64,000 bases of DNA from NCBI RefSeq assembly GCF_001747895.1, contig NZ_LNNB01000009.1:434001-498000 (forward strand). The letters run 5' to 3'. The stretch is from Staphylococcus equorum (GTDB lineage Bacteria; Bacillota; Bacilli; Staphylococcales; Staphylococcaceae). The translations under genes and the position numbers were made by a program. The first letter of the stretch is position 1, and each line of letters begins with the position of its first letter. Under the pieces are notes generated by a model, which was not told the origin of the DNA, searched no databases, and saw only the letters and a list, made by a program, of their open reading frames with translations. Positions 1 through 6,458 of the stretch are shown piece after piece.

Positions 1-186
1 AATAAATTCGTAATCTATACCGGTTACCATTTCCAGCAATTTGCTATCGCTTAAATTTTCTACACTTGCAAAATCTGTTACCAACATTTCTTGCACTACA
101 TTTTTAACTTTTTTATTAAACTCTTTGATGTCTGTAGTTGCAAATAATGTTTCATTATATGAATCTGATAATCTGTATAGTTTCAT
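1..186 (-). CDS. Hypothetical phage protein, 3' end cut by window edge
   Basis: The reading frame starts at ATG 184-186 and is open to the window edge (62 codons). The first 26 residues (MKLYRLSDSYNETLFATTDI...) are nearly identical to those of the 66-aa protein at 835-1035, so the two are tandem paralogues that diverge in their C-terminal halves. Function unknown. It lies in the accessory cluster at the lysis end of the prophage. Confidence 0.6.
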   Translation of the reverse strand, partial: MKLYRLSDSYNETLFATTDIKEFNKKVKNVVQEMLVTDFASVENLSDSKLLEMVTGIDYEFI

Positions 187-218
187 ATTAATTAGCCCTT
201 TTTAGGTAGTTTTCAATT

Positions 219-530
219 TCAGCTTTTTTTAGTTTTTCCGACATTGGCTTTTACAGTGTGCATGCCTATTCTATTTATATTTTTGCGCATTTCTTTTAAA
301 GTTGACTCATCTATATAATTTTTCCATCTCAAAGTTTCAGTAATTGACCATAAAGCATGCTTTTGTGTAACAACGCCAAAATCCCCTTTTTGGAATTTGC
401 AACTTATTCCGTACCCTTTAGCCCCTTTTTTTATTTCAAAATCTAAACCGTTACAGCTTAAGGTCATGTGTTTGTTGTCACCACTATGTTCTAAATTAAA
501 ATCTTTAGCGAATTTCTTAATATTTCTCAT
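219..530 (-). CDS. Hypothetical phage protein, 103 aa
   Basis: ATG at 530 was chosen because a GGAGG Shine-Dalgarno lies 8 nt upstream. The protein starts MRNIKKFAKDF. It shares a general pattern with the 88-aa protein at 45635-45901 (start METIKRFARTF, then alternating short strands and a C-terminal helix), suggesting distant paralogues at opposite ends of the prophage. No known domain was recognised and no function is assigned. Confidence 0.6.
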   Translation of the reverse strand: MRNIKKFAKDFNLEHSGDNKHMTLSCNGLDFEIKKGAKGYGISCKFQKGDFGVVTQKHALWSITETLRWKNYIDESTLKEMRKNINRIGMHTVKANVGKTKKS

Positions 531-578
531 GCTGCTTTCCTCCAAGTTTATATGTAGAGGGCTTTCGCCCCCTCAGTA

Positions 579-817
579 TTATTTATTTAAGTAGTTTTCA
601 ATCTGCTTTTCTTTTTTCTCAATTTCAGATTTCATTTTTTCAATTTCCGTTTGGTCGGTTGTTTCTGTTATTTTTCTTTTAAGCGTTTTTATAGATGATT
701 TTTTAATCTAACGTAACCGCTGTTCTCTGTTTTATTTCTCTCTAGCCCGTTATCTGAGATATTGCTTAATAAGTTCTTGCGTCTATCAATTTTCAAACCA
801 TGTGCTGATTTCTTCAT
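579..817 (-). pseudogene. Small phage gene with a frameshift at an A-run
   Basis: ATG 815-817 opens a 42-codon frame (MKKSAHGLKIDRRKNLLS...) ending at TAA 689-691. In the next frame, with no gap, a lysine/glutamate-rich helix (SSIKTLKRKI...QIENYLNK) continues to TAA 579-581. The two halves would join into one protein of about 80 aa if the run of six A (minus strand, near 697-702) had seven. This is either a real frameshift, polymerase slippage on the A-run, or a sequencing error. The intact function is unknown. Confidence 0.5.
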
Positions 818-834
818 AGTTATCGCCCCTTTTT

Positions 835-1035
835 TTAAATTTTGCTTATATTGAATTGATAGCCCATATCCGTTGCCGTTTGTAAAAGCCCTTTGTAAGT
901 TAAGTTGTTCAAATCTTCAATTTCTATTTCCACTACTTCTTTTATTAGGTTATAAAGTTTTTTGTTAAACTCTTTAATGTCAGTGGTTGCAAATAACGTT
1001 TCGTTAAATGAATCTGATATTCTATATAACTTCAT
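835..1035 (-). CDS. Hypothetical phage protein, 66 aa
   Basis: A short ORF starting MKLYRISDSFNETLF, a paralogue of the partial gene at 1-186. It is predicted soluble, with acidic middle residues (VVEIEIEDLNN). It follows the 52-aa gene on the same strand, probably in one transcript from the promoter at 1294-1322. No function recognised. Confidence 0.6.
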   Translation of the reverse strand: MKLYRISDSFNETLFATTDIKEFNKKLYNLIKEVVEIEIEDLNNLTYKGLLQTATDMGYQFNISKI

Positions 1036-1086
1036 TTTTGTTTGCTCCTTTGTTTAGTATTTGAAAGGTCTATGCGCCCCTGTGTT

Positions 1087-1245
1087 TTATGCTTGACCTT
1101 TGATTACTTTGATTTGATTTAATACTCTTTCAATTTCGCTTACAACATGCGGAGCAAAGTTTGTTTTTTCTGCTACTTTTATTAAATCGTTCAATTCGTT
1201 TTGGTATTCGTTTAATTTTTTCTCTGCTGGAGATAGGTTATTCAT
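1087..1245 (-). CDS. Small helical phage protein, 52 aa
   Basis: Start ATG 1243-1245 (MNNLSPAEKKLNEYQ) is preceded by AAGGCGGG. An upstream in-frame ATG would give 88 aa, but that extension contains the promoter, so the short form is preferred. The protein looks like two amphipathic helices. It is the first gene of the left accessory cluster. Confidence 0.6.
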   Translation of the reverse strand: MNNLSPAEKKLNEYQNELNDLIKVAEKTNFAPHVVSEIERVLNQIKVIKGQA

Positions 1246-1293
1246 TTTAATTCCCGCCTTTGTTTTTATTTGCCTCTGTTGGCTACAATTAAT

Positions 1294-1322
1294 ACTATAC
1301 CACTTGCGTTGTTCTTTAACAA
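1294..1322 (-). promoter_or_regulatory. Sigma-A type promoter of the left accessory cluster
   Basis: On the minus strand TTGTTA (1317-1322) is separated by 17 bp from TATAGT (1294-1299). Transcription would start about 40 nt ahead of the 52-aa gene, so this cluster can be expressed independently of the late operon. Confidence 0.6.
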
Positions 1323-1332
1323 CACTTAAACT

Positions 1333-1363
1333 AAAAAAAGTGAGTAGGTTCAAGAAAACCTAC
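1333..1363 (-). terminator. Intrinsic terminator, minus strand
   Basis: Stem GTAGGTT/AACCTAC (1344-1363) is followed on the minus strand by TCAC and seven T (1333-1339). It lies just upstream of the accessory promoter. It could insulate that promoter or end a short transcript starting in 1364-1500. Confidence 0.6.
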
Positions 1364-1598
1364 CCATAATTCCAGTCTGGAGAACTGCCAAACTATCTTA
1401 AAAACAGAATATCAACACAAGTATTATATTAACATCATTTGAATTATTTTAAAAACCGAATGTAATAAAAAATGTATAAAACAACAGAAATTATAAGTAT
1501 GATGTTTTATGTTAATATATATAAATATCAATACTGTTCTTTTTTTATGAATAGATTTTTACTATAATAAATAAAATTAAAAAAGGAGTTAAGATTCT
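1364..1598. other. Gene-free AT-rich region between divergent units
   Basis: No ORF is supported here. On plus, TATAAT at 1563-1568 with a weak T-rich -35 and AAAAAGGAG before 1599 probably start the SAP-domain gene. On minus, a TATAAT lies at about 1423-1428 ahead of the terminator at 1333-1363, so a short RNA of roughly 80-90 nt is possible but weakly supported. Confidence 0.35.
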
Positions 1599-2804
1599 AT
1601 GAATTTAAATGCAAATGATTTGTTAGTTTTACATAAAATTGTCACCCGAACGGTTGAAGAAGGTCCTTATGACTCATCATATTTCTTCTTAAATAAAGTT
1701 GATATTCCTAAGTCGATAAATAAACTAATCGACAACAAAGTGTTGGTGAAAGATAACACTTTAGAAATTAGCCTAAAAAAAATTAAGAACCCAAAATTAT
1801 CAGAATTACTTAAGAACGCTGGGTTAAAATCAGGTGGTAACAAGAATGAACTTGTTACCCGTATGATTGACAATATAGATGAAGTTAAAACCCACAATGA
1901 AGACCTTGAGTTACCTTTAGTATACACCGCTACTGAAAAAGGCAAACAATTATTATATGAAACAACATACATACCACATTTTGTAAATACTACAATAAGT
2001 CTACCACGTGCGCATAAAATAGCTGAAACTTATCTAAGTAGTTCTTCAGAAGATAAAACTATAGATTTATATAACTTTGAAATTAAGCGTCTATTTAAAT
2101 TGGATTCTAACGACCATGAATTGCGCAGAAACTTTGAACATTTAGCCAACTATTATTATGAATATAAAAATGACAATGAAAATGCAAGATTGTATTGTCA
2201 TTTGGCTTATACAATTAACATAAATAATACTTTAGAAAACTTAAGAACATTCCCTCGCTCTTATTATGATTTTGAAGATAAGTTTGATTATGAAAGATTG
2301 AAACGTGACATAAGCACAGAAAATAATTTTCAAGTTGAGCAAGTTTATAATCAATTGATTTTTATTGATAAACTATCCAATGAAAGTGTACATGATTTAT
2401 TTGTTAATGATATCGTTAACTATTATGAGCTAGACAGAGACCTATCAAAGAAATTAGTGGATTTCATGGTTGCAGTTAGAACAAAAGAAAATGAGAATCT
2501 AACATTTTCTAAGATTTTAGATTATATAAATGAGAATAACATTATAGATAAGGAAACTGTCGAAAAATTTTCTAGAGTTAGATTTGATGACGAATATATA
2601 GAAGATGAAGAAAATATAGAAGATGAAGAAAATATAGAAGATGAAGAAAACGAAGATAATTTTACTTTTAAAACTAGCCTTAATAAATTAATTGATAAAA
2701 ATTTAGATGTGGAAGTAGAGGTAGATATAAATACCGGAGAATTATTTCTATTTTTAGAAGATAGTGATGTTAAAGGTTTAGTTGAAGATGAATTGGGAAA
2801 TTAA
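1599..2804 (+). CDS. SAP-domain cargo (moron) protein, 401 aa
   Basis: Transcribed against the late operon, with its own SD (AAAAAGGAG) and terminator at 2815-2855. Residues ~65-95 (LSELLKNAGLKSGGNKNELVTRMI) fit a SAP motif, a helix-extended loop-helix used for DNA or RNA binding. The middle part is helical. Residues ~334-351 are a threefold acidic repeat (IEDEEN), followed by an acidic C-terminus. The position beyond the lysis genes, opposite strand and own signals are typical of lysogenic-conversion or phage-defence cargo. No catalytic motif was recognised, so the activity is unknown. SAP assignment is moderate. Confidence 0.75.
   Translation: MNLNANDLLVLHKIVTRTVEEGPYDSSYFFLNKVDIPKSINKLIDNKVLVKDNTLEISLKKIKNPKLSELLKNAGLKSGGNKNELVTRMIDNIDEVKTHNEDLELPLVYTATEKGKQLLYETTYIPHFVNTTISLPRAHKIAETYLSSSSEDKTIDLYNFEIKRLFKLDSNDHELRRNFEHLANYYYEYKNDNENARLYCHLAYTININNTLENLRTFPRSYYDFEDKFDYERLKRDISTENNFQVEQVYNQLIFIDKLSNESVHDLFVNDIVNYYELDRDLSKKLVDFMVAVRTKENENLTFSKILDYINENNIIDKETVEKFSRVRFDDEYIEDEENIEDEENIEDEENEDNFTFKTSLNKLIDKNLDVEVEVDINTGELFLFLEDSDVKGLVEDELGN
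2598..2651 (+). repeat. Three tandem 18-bp coding repeats
   Basis: Three consecutive copies of an 18-bp unit (ATAGAAGATGAAGAAAAT, the last with one change) encode IEDEEN three times inside the SAP-domain protein. Copy number could vary between strains without changing frame. Confidence 0.9.
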
Positions 2805-2814
2805 AATAAATTAA

Positions 2815-2855
2815 ATAAAAAAGTGGGTGGCTTTTATTAGCCTACCCACTTTTTA
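2815..2855. terminator. Bidirectional terminator between cargo gene and amidase
   Basis: Stem AGTGGGTGGC/GCCTACCCACT (2822-2850) is flanked by an A-run on the left and a T-run on the right, so it can terminate both the plus-strand cargo gene and the minus-strand late operon. Confidence 0.85.
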
Positions 2856-2918
2856 TTATTCATCAAACTTACGTTGTAATAACGCCTTACAAACTCTCTA
2901 ACTATGGTTTTATCATAA

Positions 2919-4631
2919 TTAAAAAGTTTCTACAACTCGTAAGCGTTGATGCCATACCCAACCGTTGTTTGAAGATGAATAAACTCTTGCCCAACCGTCC
3001 AATATCTCGAATATATAAAATTGGTCGTAACCGGCATTATAGCTTTCGTTTGTTAAGTGCCAATCATAGTTACTACTGTTTCCAGTACGTTTAGTAACAG
3101 TAGCACCATAACTATCTATACGACCTCTAAAGTATGCACTATCAGACCAATTTAAATCACTTGGTGGAATTGAACCAATCGCTAAATCGTCTAATATATT
3201 ATCATATGCACTCAAATTATCGTGTAGCTCATTACCACCAGCCGGTTTATATACTTTGTTTATGCGCAATCTTTCATACCAAACGAAACCGTTGTTATCC
3301 GGCGAATAAACTCTTGCCCAACCGTCACGAATTTCATATATATATAAGTCATTATAACCGGCGTTATAACTTTCACTAGTCACAACCATTACATTATTGT
3401 GGTTCGGTCTACAGATTGAAACACCTTCGCTGTCTGCTGTTGCTCTATAGTATGGTTGGTTAGACCAAGTTAATTTTTTAGGTGGTACATTGCCGATTTT
3501 AAGCGTTGTACCTTTCTTAACTTCTTTTATTGGCATCGGCGTAATGTCTGATAAATCTACATCTTCATCTACGAAATCGGGAACAATAAAGTGTGTTAAT
3601 CCGGCGTAATTATCCGTTCTTAACATTGCCGGGCTATTTGCTAACGTGTCATAGTTTTGTTCTAAGATAACAAATGATTCAGTGCCTCCGCTGTTGTCCC
3701 AAACTAAACCAGTATGACCCCATTTTTTATAAATGCCTTCGGTAAATACTGCAATAGTACCGATAGGTGGCACATAATCGGGTGTGTTTTCAACAAATTT
3801 CCAACCTTTAGGTAAAGCAACCCATGTTAAATCTTTTGCATTACCCCATATTCTGTAGCAATTTGTTACGTGGTCTGCATAGTCTACGATTAAGTCCATA
3901 CACTGATAAGCAAACGCATTATCGAAATCAACAAATATACCTTTGAGGCTGTGCATATACTCAATAGCCTCTTTATAAGAAATATCTGTATGTGGGCTTT
4001 CTGTTGGTTTCTCTTTCGTTGGTTCTGATAATTCTTTTGAAGGTTCGCTATCGCTTTCTTCGTCCACACCGTCGATATATTTAGCAATGATTTTATCTAA
4101 ATCACTAACGTCACGACCATAACCAGCATGTTTTAATAAATTACCGGGGTCAACTTTACCTACTTGAATATCTTGATGTCCCGGCATACCTGTTTTGTAA
4201 TCAATTTCCCAATAATTACATAGATAAGCTATTACACGTGCCAAATTATCTAGTGACTTTTGAGAACGTGATTTATCACTGAAATATGAACCTTCGGCAC
4301 CAAATGCCCCATCGTTAGCATCTACACCATACATTTTATTATCTGCACTTGCACCATATAATACATGCCATGCCTTTTCGGTAACTGGTATACATACCAC
4401 ACATTCTTTATCATCTACAAAAATATGTGCGCTTGCTACTATAGACCAATCAATATTATATGAGTTTTTATAATAGTCTACATTATCTTGTGCTGTAGTA
4501 TCTTTATTGCCTGTATCATGTGCAACCATAAATTTAGGATTACCAGTTGTTAATGGTTGCCCACTACGTCTTGTGCCTATTGGTAACCAGTCATAACGTA
4601 CCGGAACACCATTCCATTTTTCTTTTGTCAT
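2919..4631 (-). CDS. Phage endolysin: amidase + CHAP + SH3-like repeats
   Basis: Degrades staphylococcal peptidoglycan at lysis. ATG 4631 has GGAGG 8 nt upstream and gives 570 aa. An N-terminal Amidase_2 domain (~15-190) has the zinc-binding type histidines in MVAHDTGN, SAHIFVDD and GMPGHQDI. A CHAP domain follows (~215-365) with Cys in AYQCMDL and His in KWGHTGLV. Two similar C-terminal repeats (~375-470 and ~480-570, both with SYNAGY...FYIFE/LYIYE, GWARVYS and WVW/FVWYERLR) look like SH3-type wall-binding units. In most staphylococcal endolysins CHAP precedes the amidase, so the reversed order is notable. It is the last gene of the lysis module. Confidence 0.92.
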   Translation of the reverse strand: MTKEKWNGVPVRYDWLPIGTRRSGQPLTTGNPKFMVAHDTGNKDTTAQDNVDYYKNSYNIDWSIVASAHIFVDDKECVVCIPVTEKAWHVLYGASADNKMYGVDANDGAFGAEGSYFSDKSRSQKSLDNLARVIAYLCNYWEIDYKTGMPGHQDIQVGKVDPGNLLKHAGYGRDVSDLDKIIAKYIDGVDEESDSEPSKELSEPTKEKPTESPHTDISYKEAIEYMHSLKGIFVDFDNAFAYQCMDLIVDYADHVTNCYRIWGNAKDLTWVALPKGWKFVENTPDYVPPIGTIAVFTEGIYKKWGHTGLVWDNSGGTESFVILEQNYDTLANSPAMLRTDNYAGLTHFIVPDFVDEDVDLSDITPMPIKEVKKGTTLKIGNVPPKKLTWSNQPYYRATADSEGVSICRPNHNNVMVVTSESYNAGYNDLYIYEIRDGWARVYSPDNNGFVWYERLRINKVYKPAGGNELHDNLSAYDNILDDLAIGSIPPSDLNWSDSAYFRGRIDSYGATVTKRTGNSSNYDWHLTNESYNAGYDQFYIFEILDGWARVYSSSNNGWVWHQRLRVVETF

Positions 4632-4660
4632 TTGTAAAACCTCCATTTAAATTTTTGTAT

Positions 4661-4689
4661 ATAAAAACCGACTAGTTTAATAGCCGGTT
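4661..4689 (-). terminator. Intrinsic terminator between holin and endolysin
   Basis: On minus, AACCGGCTA/TAGTCGGTT with a short loop is followed by several T. It sits between two genes expected to be co-transcribed, so it is probably partial or overcome by antitermination. Confidence 0.55.
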
Positions 4690-4698
4690 AATAATTAA

Positions 4699-5004
4699 CT
4701 ATTTAATATTGCCCCCACCTTGTTTTTGGTGGTCTTGTTTTGTCTTTCCATTATGTTGTTTGCCTGTTTCCCATAATCCAGTAGCCATTAGACCACTGAT
4801 AATACCGCCTAGAATACGTGCGCCAATAGATAAATCGGAAAATATTTCCGGTATGAATATAGACACACCACCGATTAGACCACCTATCATGATTGATATT
4901 AACGGTATAATATTTTTAGGTATTGCACCGGTCTGTTTAACGCCTTGTATAATTCCAATTGTTAACACTGAAATGATTGTTGCAAAAGTTATAATTTGTT
5001 CCAT
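4699..5004 (-). CDS. Holin (A118/SPP1-like), 101 aa
   Basis: Makes membrane lesions that release the endolysin. Membrane segments at ~5-20 and ~30-55 (IIPLISIMIGGLIGGVSIFI), a third around 65-85 (ILGGIISGLMATGLWETG), and a basic hydrophilic tail (KQHNGKTKQDHQKQ). Pattern (IIQGVKQTG...P..IPLISI..G) fits the Listeria A118-type holin family. It lies directly upstream of the endolysin, and has SD GGAGG before the ATG. Confidence 0.85.
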   Translation of the reverse strand: MEQIITFATIISVLTIGIIQGVKQTGAIPKNIIPLISIMIGGLIGGVSIFIPEIFSDLSIGARILGGIISGLMATGLWETGKQHNGKTKQDHQKQGGGNIK

Positions 5005-5035
5005 TTATAAAACCTCCGTCAAATTAGATAAAATT

Positions 5036-5068
5036 AAAAAAGGTCACTACCTTTATAGGTAATAACCT
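5036..5068 (-). terminator. Intrinsic terminator upstream of holin
   Basis: A 12-bp stem (AGGTTATTACCT/AGGTAGTGACCT, loop ATAA) is followed on minus by a T-run. It lies between the 22-codon ORF and the holin, inside the late operon. Confidence 0.7.
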
Positions 5069-5078
5069 TTATGATTAG

Positions 5079-5147
5079 TTAAATGCCAAGTAATACTAGA
5101 CCACAATGTACGCCATATAATATACAAGAACCCCAATCTAAAAACAT
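5079..5147 (-). CDS. 22-aa hydrophobic lysis-module peptide
   Basis: ATG 5145-5147 has a strong SD (AAGGGAGGTG, 7 nt upstream) and encodes MFLDWGSCILYGVHCGLVLL plus GI, ending at TAA 5079-5081. The product is a single short hydrophobic segment. It lies between the XhlA/DUF2951-like protein and the holin. It may be a membrane accessory of lysis, but the function is inferred from position only. Confidence 0.5.
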   Translation of the reverse strand: MFLDWGSCILYGVHCGLVLLGI

Positions 5148-5165
5148 GCTTAACACCTCCCTTCA

Positions 5166-5510
5166 TTACATAAATAAAGCGTTTAAACTTGAAGTAATAA
5201 CGAATATAATAACTAATGCCACAAGCCCCCACAATGCACCTAACAACCATTTTTGAAGGTCTATAGAACGTGCCTCGTTCTTTTGTGCTTGTTCTGTTTG
5301 TGCTTGTGATTGGTAATAGATTTTATTTAGCAAATCATTTTGTTGGTTGTTTGTTTCAAATAATGAGCTGTGACTTTCTTCTTGTTTTTTGGTTAAACTG
5401 TCGATTTTGTCATCTATCGTCCAATATTTCGCCTTTAAATCTTCAATTTCTGTTTCTAAAGTTGAAATTCTGTTTTTAACTTCTTTTAGTTGGTCGCTTT
5501 CAAGTTGCAC
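5166..5510 (-). CDS. Coiled-coil membrane-anchored lysis protein (DUF2951/XhlA-like)
   Basis: Probably starts at GTG 5508-5510 (VQLESDQL...), about 8 nt after AAAGGGGG; the first in-frame GTG at 5522 overlaps the SD. A long coiled coil (~1-80) is followed by a C-terminal membrane helix (WLLGALWGLVALVIIFVITS). This is the layout of XhlA/DUF2951 proteins found next to holins in staphylococcal phages. It may help holin function or anchor to the tail-lysis cassette. Confidence 0.7.
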   Translation of the reverse strand: MQLESDQLKEVKNRISTLETEIEDLKAKYWTIDDKIDSLTKKQEESHSSLFETNNQQNDLLNKIYYQSQAQTEQAQKNEARSIDLQKWLLGALWGLVALVIIFVITSSLNALFM

Positions 5511-5552
5511 ACCTAAACACACCCCCTTTCTAATCTGTGATGTTAATTTAAA

Positions 5553-5858
5553 TTATTGTGTTGATGTACTTTCTGTAGTGTTATCATCTATATTCTCGCC
5601 GTTTTTATTAAATAAAGTTCGTGTTATATTTTCTTCTGAATAATAAACAATGCTCGTTTCTCCAAACATTTCATTCATGCTGTTTTGCAATTGACAAGCT
5701 GATTTTACTTTCTCTACAGTGTCAAATTTATAAGCGTTGAAAGTTGTTGATGTTCGAGAAAATGAACTGCTATTATAATTTTTTTGTAAAGGGTATTCTT
5801 TACCTGTTTCATTGTCTTTCTCGACTAAATAAAATAATTGTTCTTTGCGTTCTAGCAT
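5553..5858 (-). CDS. Hypothetical phage protein, 101 aa
   Basis: ATG preceded by ATAGGAGTG. It starts MLERKEQLFYLVEKDNETG and ends in a Ser/Thr-rich acidic tail. Its place between tail-tip genes and the lysis module suggests a minor structural or lysis accessory role. No domain recognised. Confidence 0.65.
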   Translation of the reverse strand: MLERKEQLFYLVEKDNETGKEYPLQKNYNSSSFSRTSTTFNAYKFDTVEKVKSACQLQNSMNEMFGETSIVYYSEENITRTLFNKNGENIDDNTTESTSTQ

Positions 5859-5889
5859 AATAATTCACTCCTAATATATATTTGTATAA

Positions 5890-5919
5890 TAAAAAAGCTA
5901 ACGATTTAACCGTTAACTT
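5890..5919 (-). terminator. Intrinsic terminator overlapping end of the 59-aa gene
   Basis: Minus strand AAGTTAACG/CGTTAGCTT (9 bp with one wobble) then six T. The left arm overlaps the stop region of the upstream gene. Confidence 0.65.
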
Positions 5920-6085
5920 CTTGTGATTCGTTTAACTCTTGAAATTTTTCGTTTTGCTCTTGGATAATTGCTTTTAACATTGCGTTTTCTTTAGTTAATC
6001 TTGCGTTCTCATCTACTAAGTAATTAACCATGTAGTCCGAATTAGGTTTGTGTTGTTGTGATTGTTCATTTTGGTTATTCTGCAT
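5906..6085 (-). CDS. Small coiled-coil protein, 59 aa
   Basis: ATG 6083-6085 (MQNNQNEQSQQHKP) was preferred over GTG 6094. The gene starts inside the end of the preceding one, suggesting coupling. The middle (YLVDENARLTKENAMLKAII) is a heptad coiled coil. Its place after the tail-tip gene resembles XkdX-type small tail ORFs, but no XkdX signature is visible. Confidence 0.6.
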   Translation of the reverse strand: MQNNQNEQSQQHKPNSDYMVNYLVDENARLTKENAMLKAIIQEQNEKFQELNESQEVNG

Positions 6086-6458
6086 TATATCCACTCGCTT
6101 TCATTTGTATTTCATAATTGTAATAAACACTTTTACCTACTTGTCCTAGATGTTCTTCAACTGTAAGGTAGCATTGTAAATCTTCATTTAATTTATCACT
6201 GTGTAAAATAGTTAAATATTTTTTCTTGTTACTACCACTTGGCATTTCAACCATTCTTAGTGGCGTTAATGTTTCTTCAAAATATTCTCTAATATCTGTT
6301 TGTAAATTTGAAGGCGTTACACCACTAAAACTCATTGATTCTTCATTTTCTGTAGTACGATATATTTTATTAGTATAATCATCTACATACAAATGCTCTT
6401 GGTATTCATAACCCTCAAATTTATATGTTAAGATTCCTAGTTTTTGTAATTTATCCAT
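6075..6458 (-). CDS. Hypothetical tail-region protein, 127 aa
   Basis: Starts MDKLQKLGILTYKFEG and overlaps the tail-tip gene by 8 bp, implying translational coupling. Mixed alpha/beta, no membrane segment. Probably a minor tail or baseplate accessory by position. No domain recognised. Confidence 0.65.
   Translation of the reverse strand: MDKLQKLGILTYKFEGYEYQEHLYVDDYTNKIYRTTENEESMSFSGVTPSNLQTDIREYFEETLTPLRMVEMPSGSNKKKYLTILHSDKLNEDLQCYLTVEEHLGQVGKSVYYNYEIQMKASGYNAE

Noticed and set aside
4709..5062. 117-codon plus-strand frame opposite the holin
   Set aside because: Mirror frame of the holin gene, Pro/Ile-rich as expected from antisense of hydrophobic codons, no SD.
5053..5250. 65-codon minus-strand frame over the lysis peptide region
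   Set aside because: Runs through the SD of the 22-codon ORF and ends inside a terminator; the smaller ORF has the better SD.
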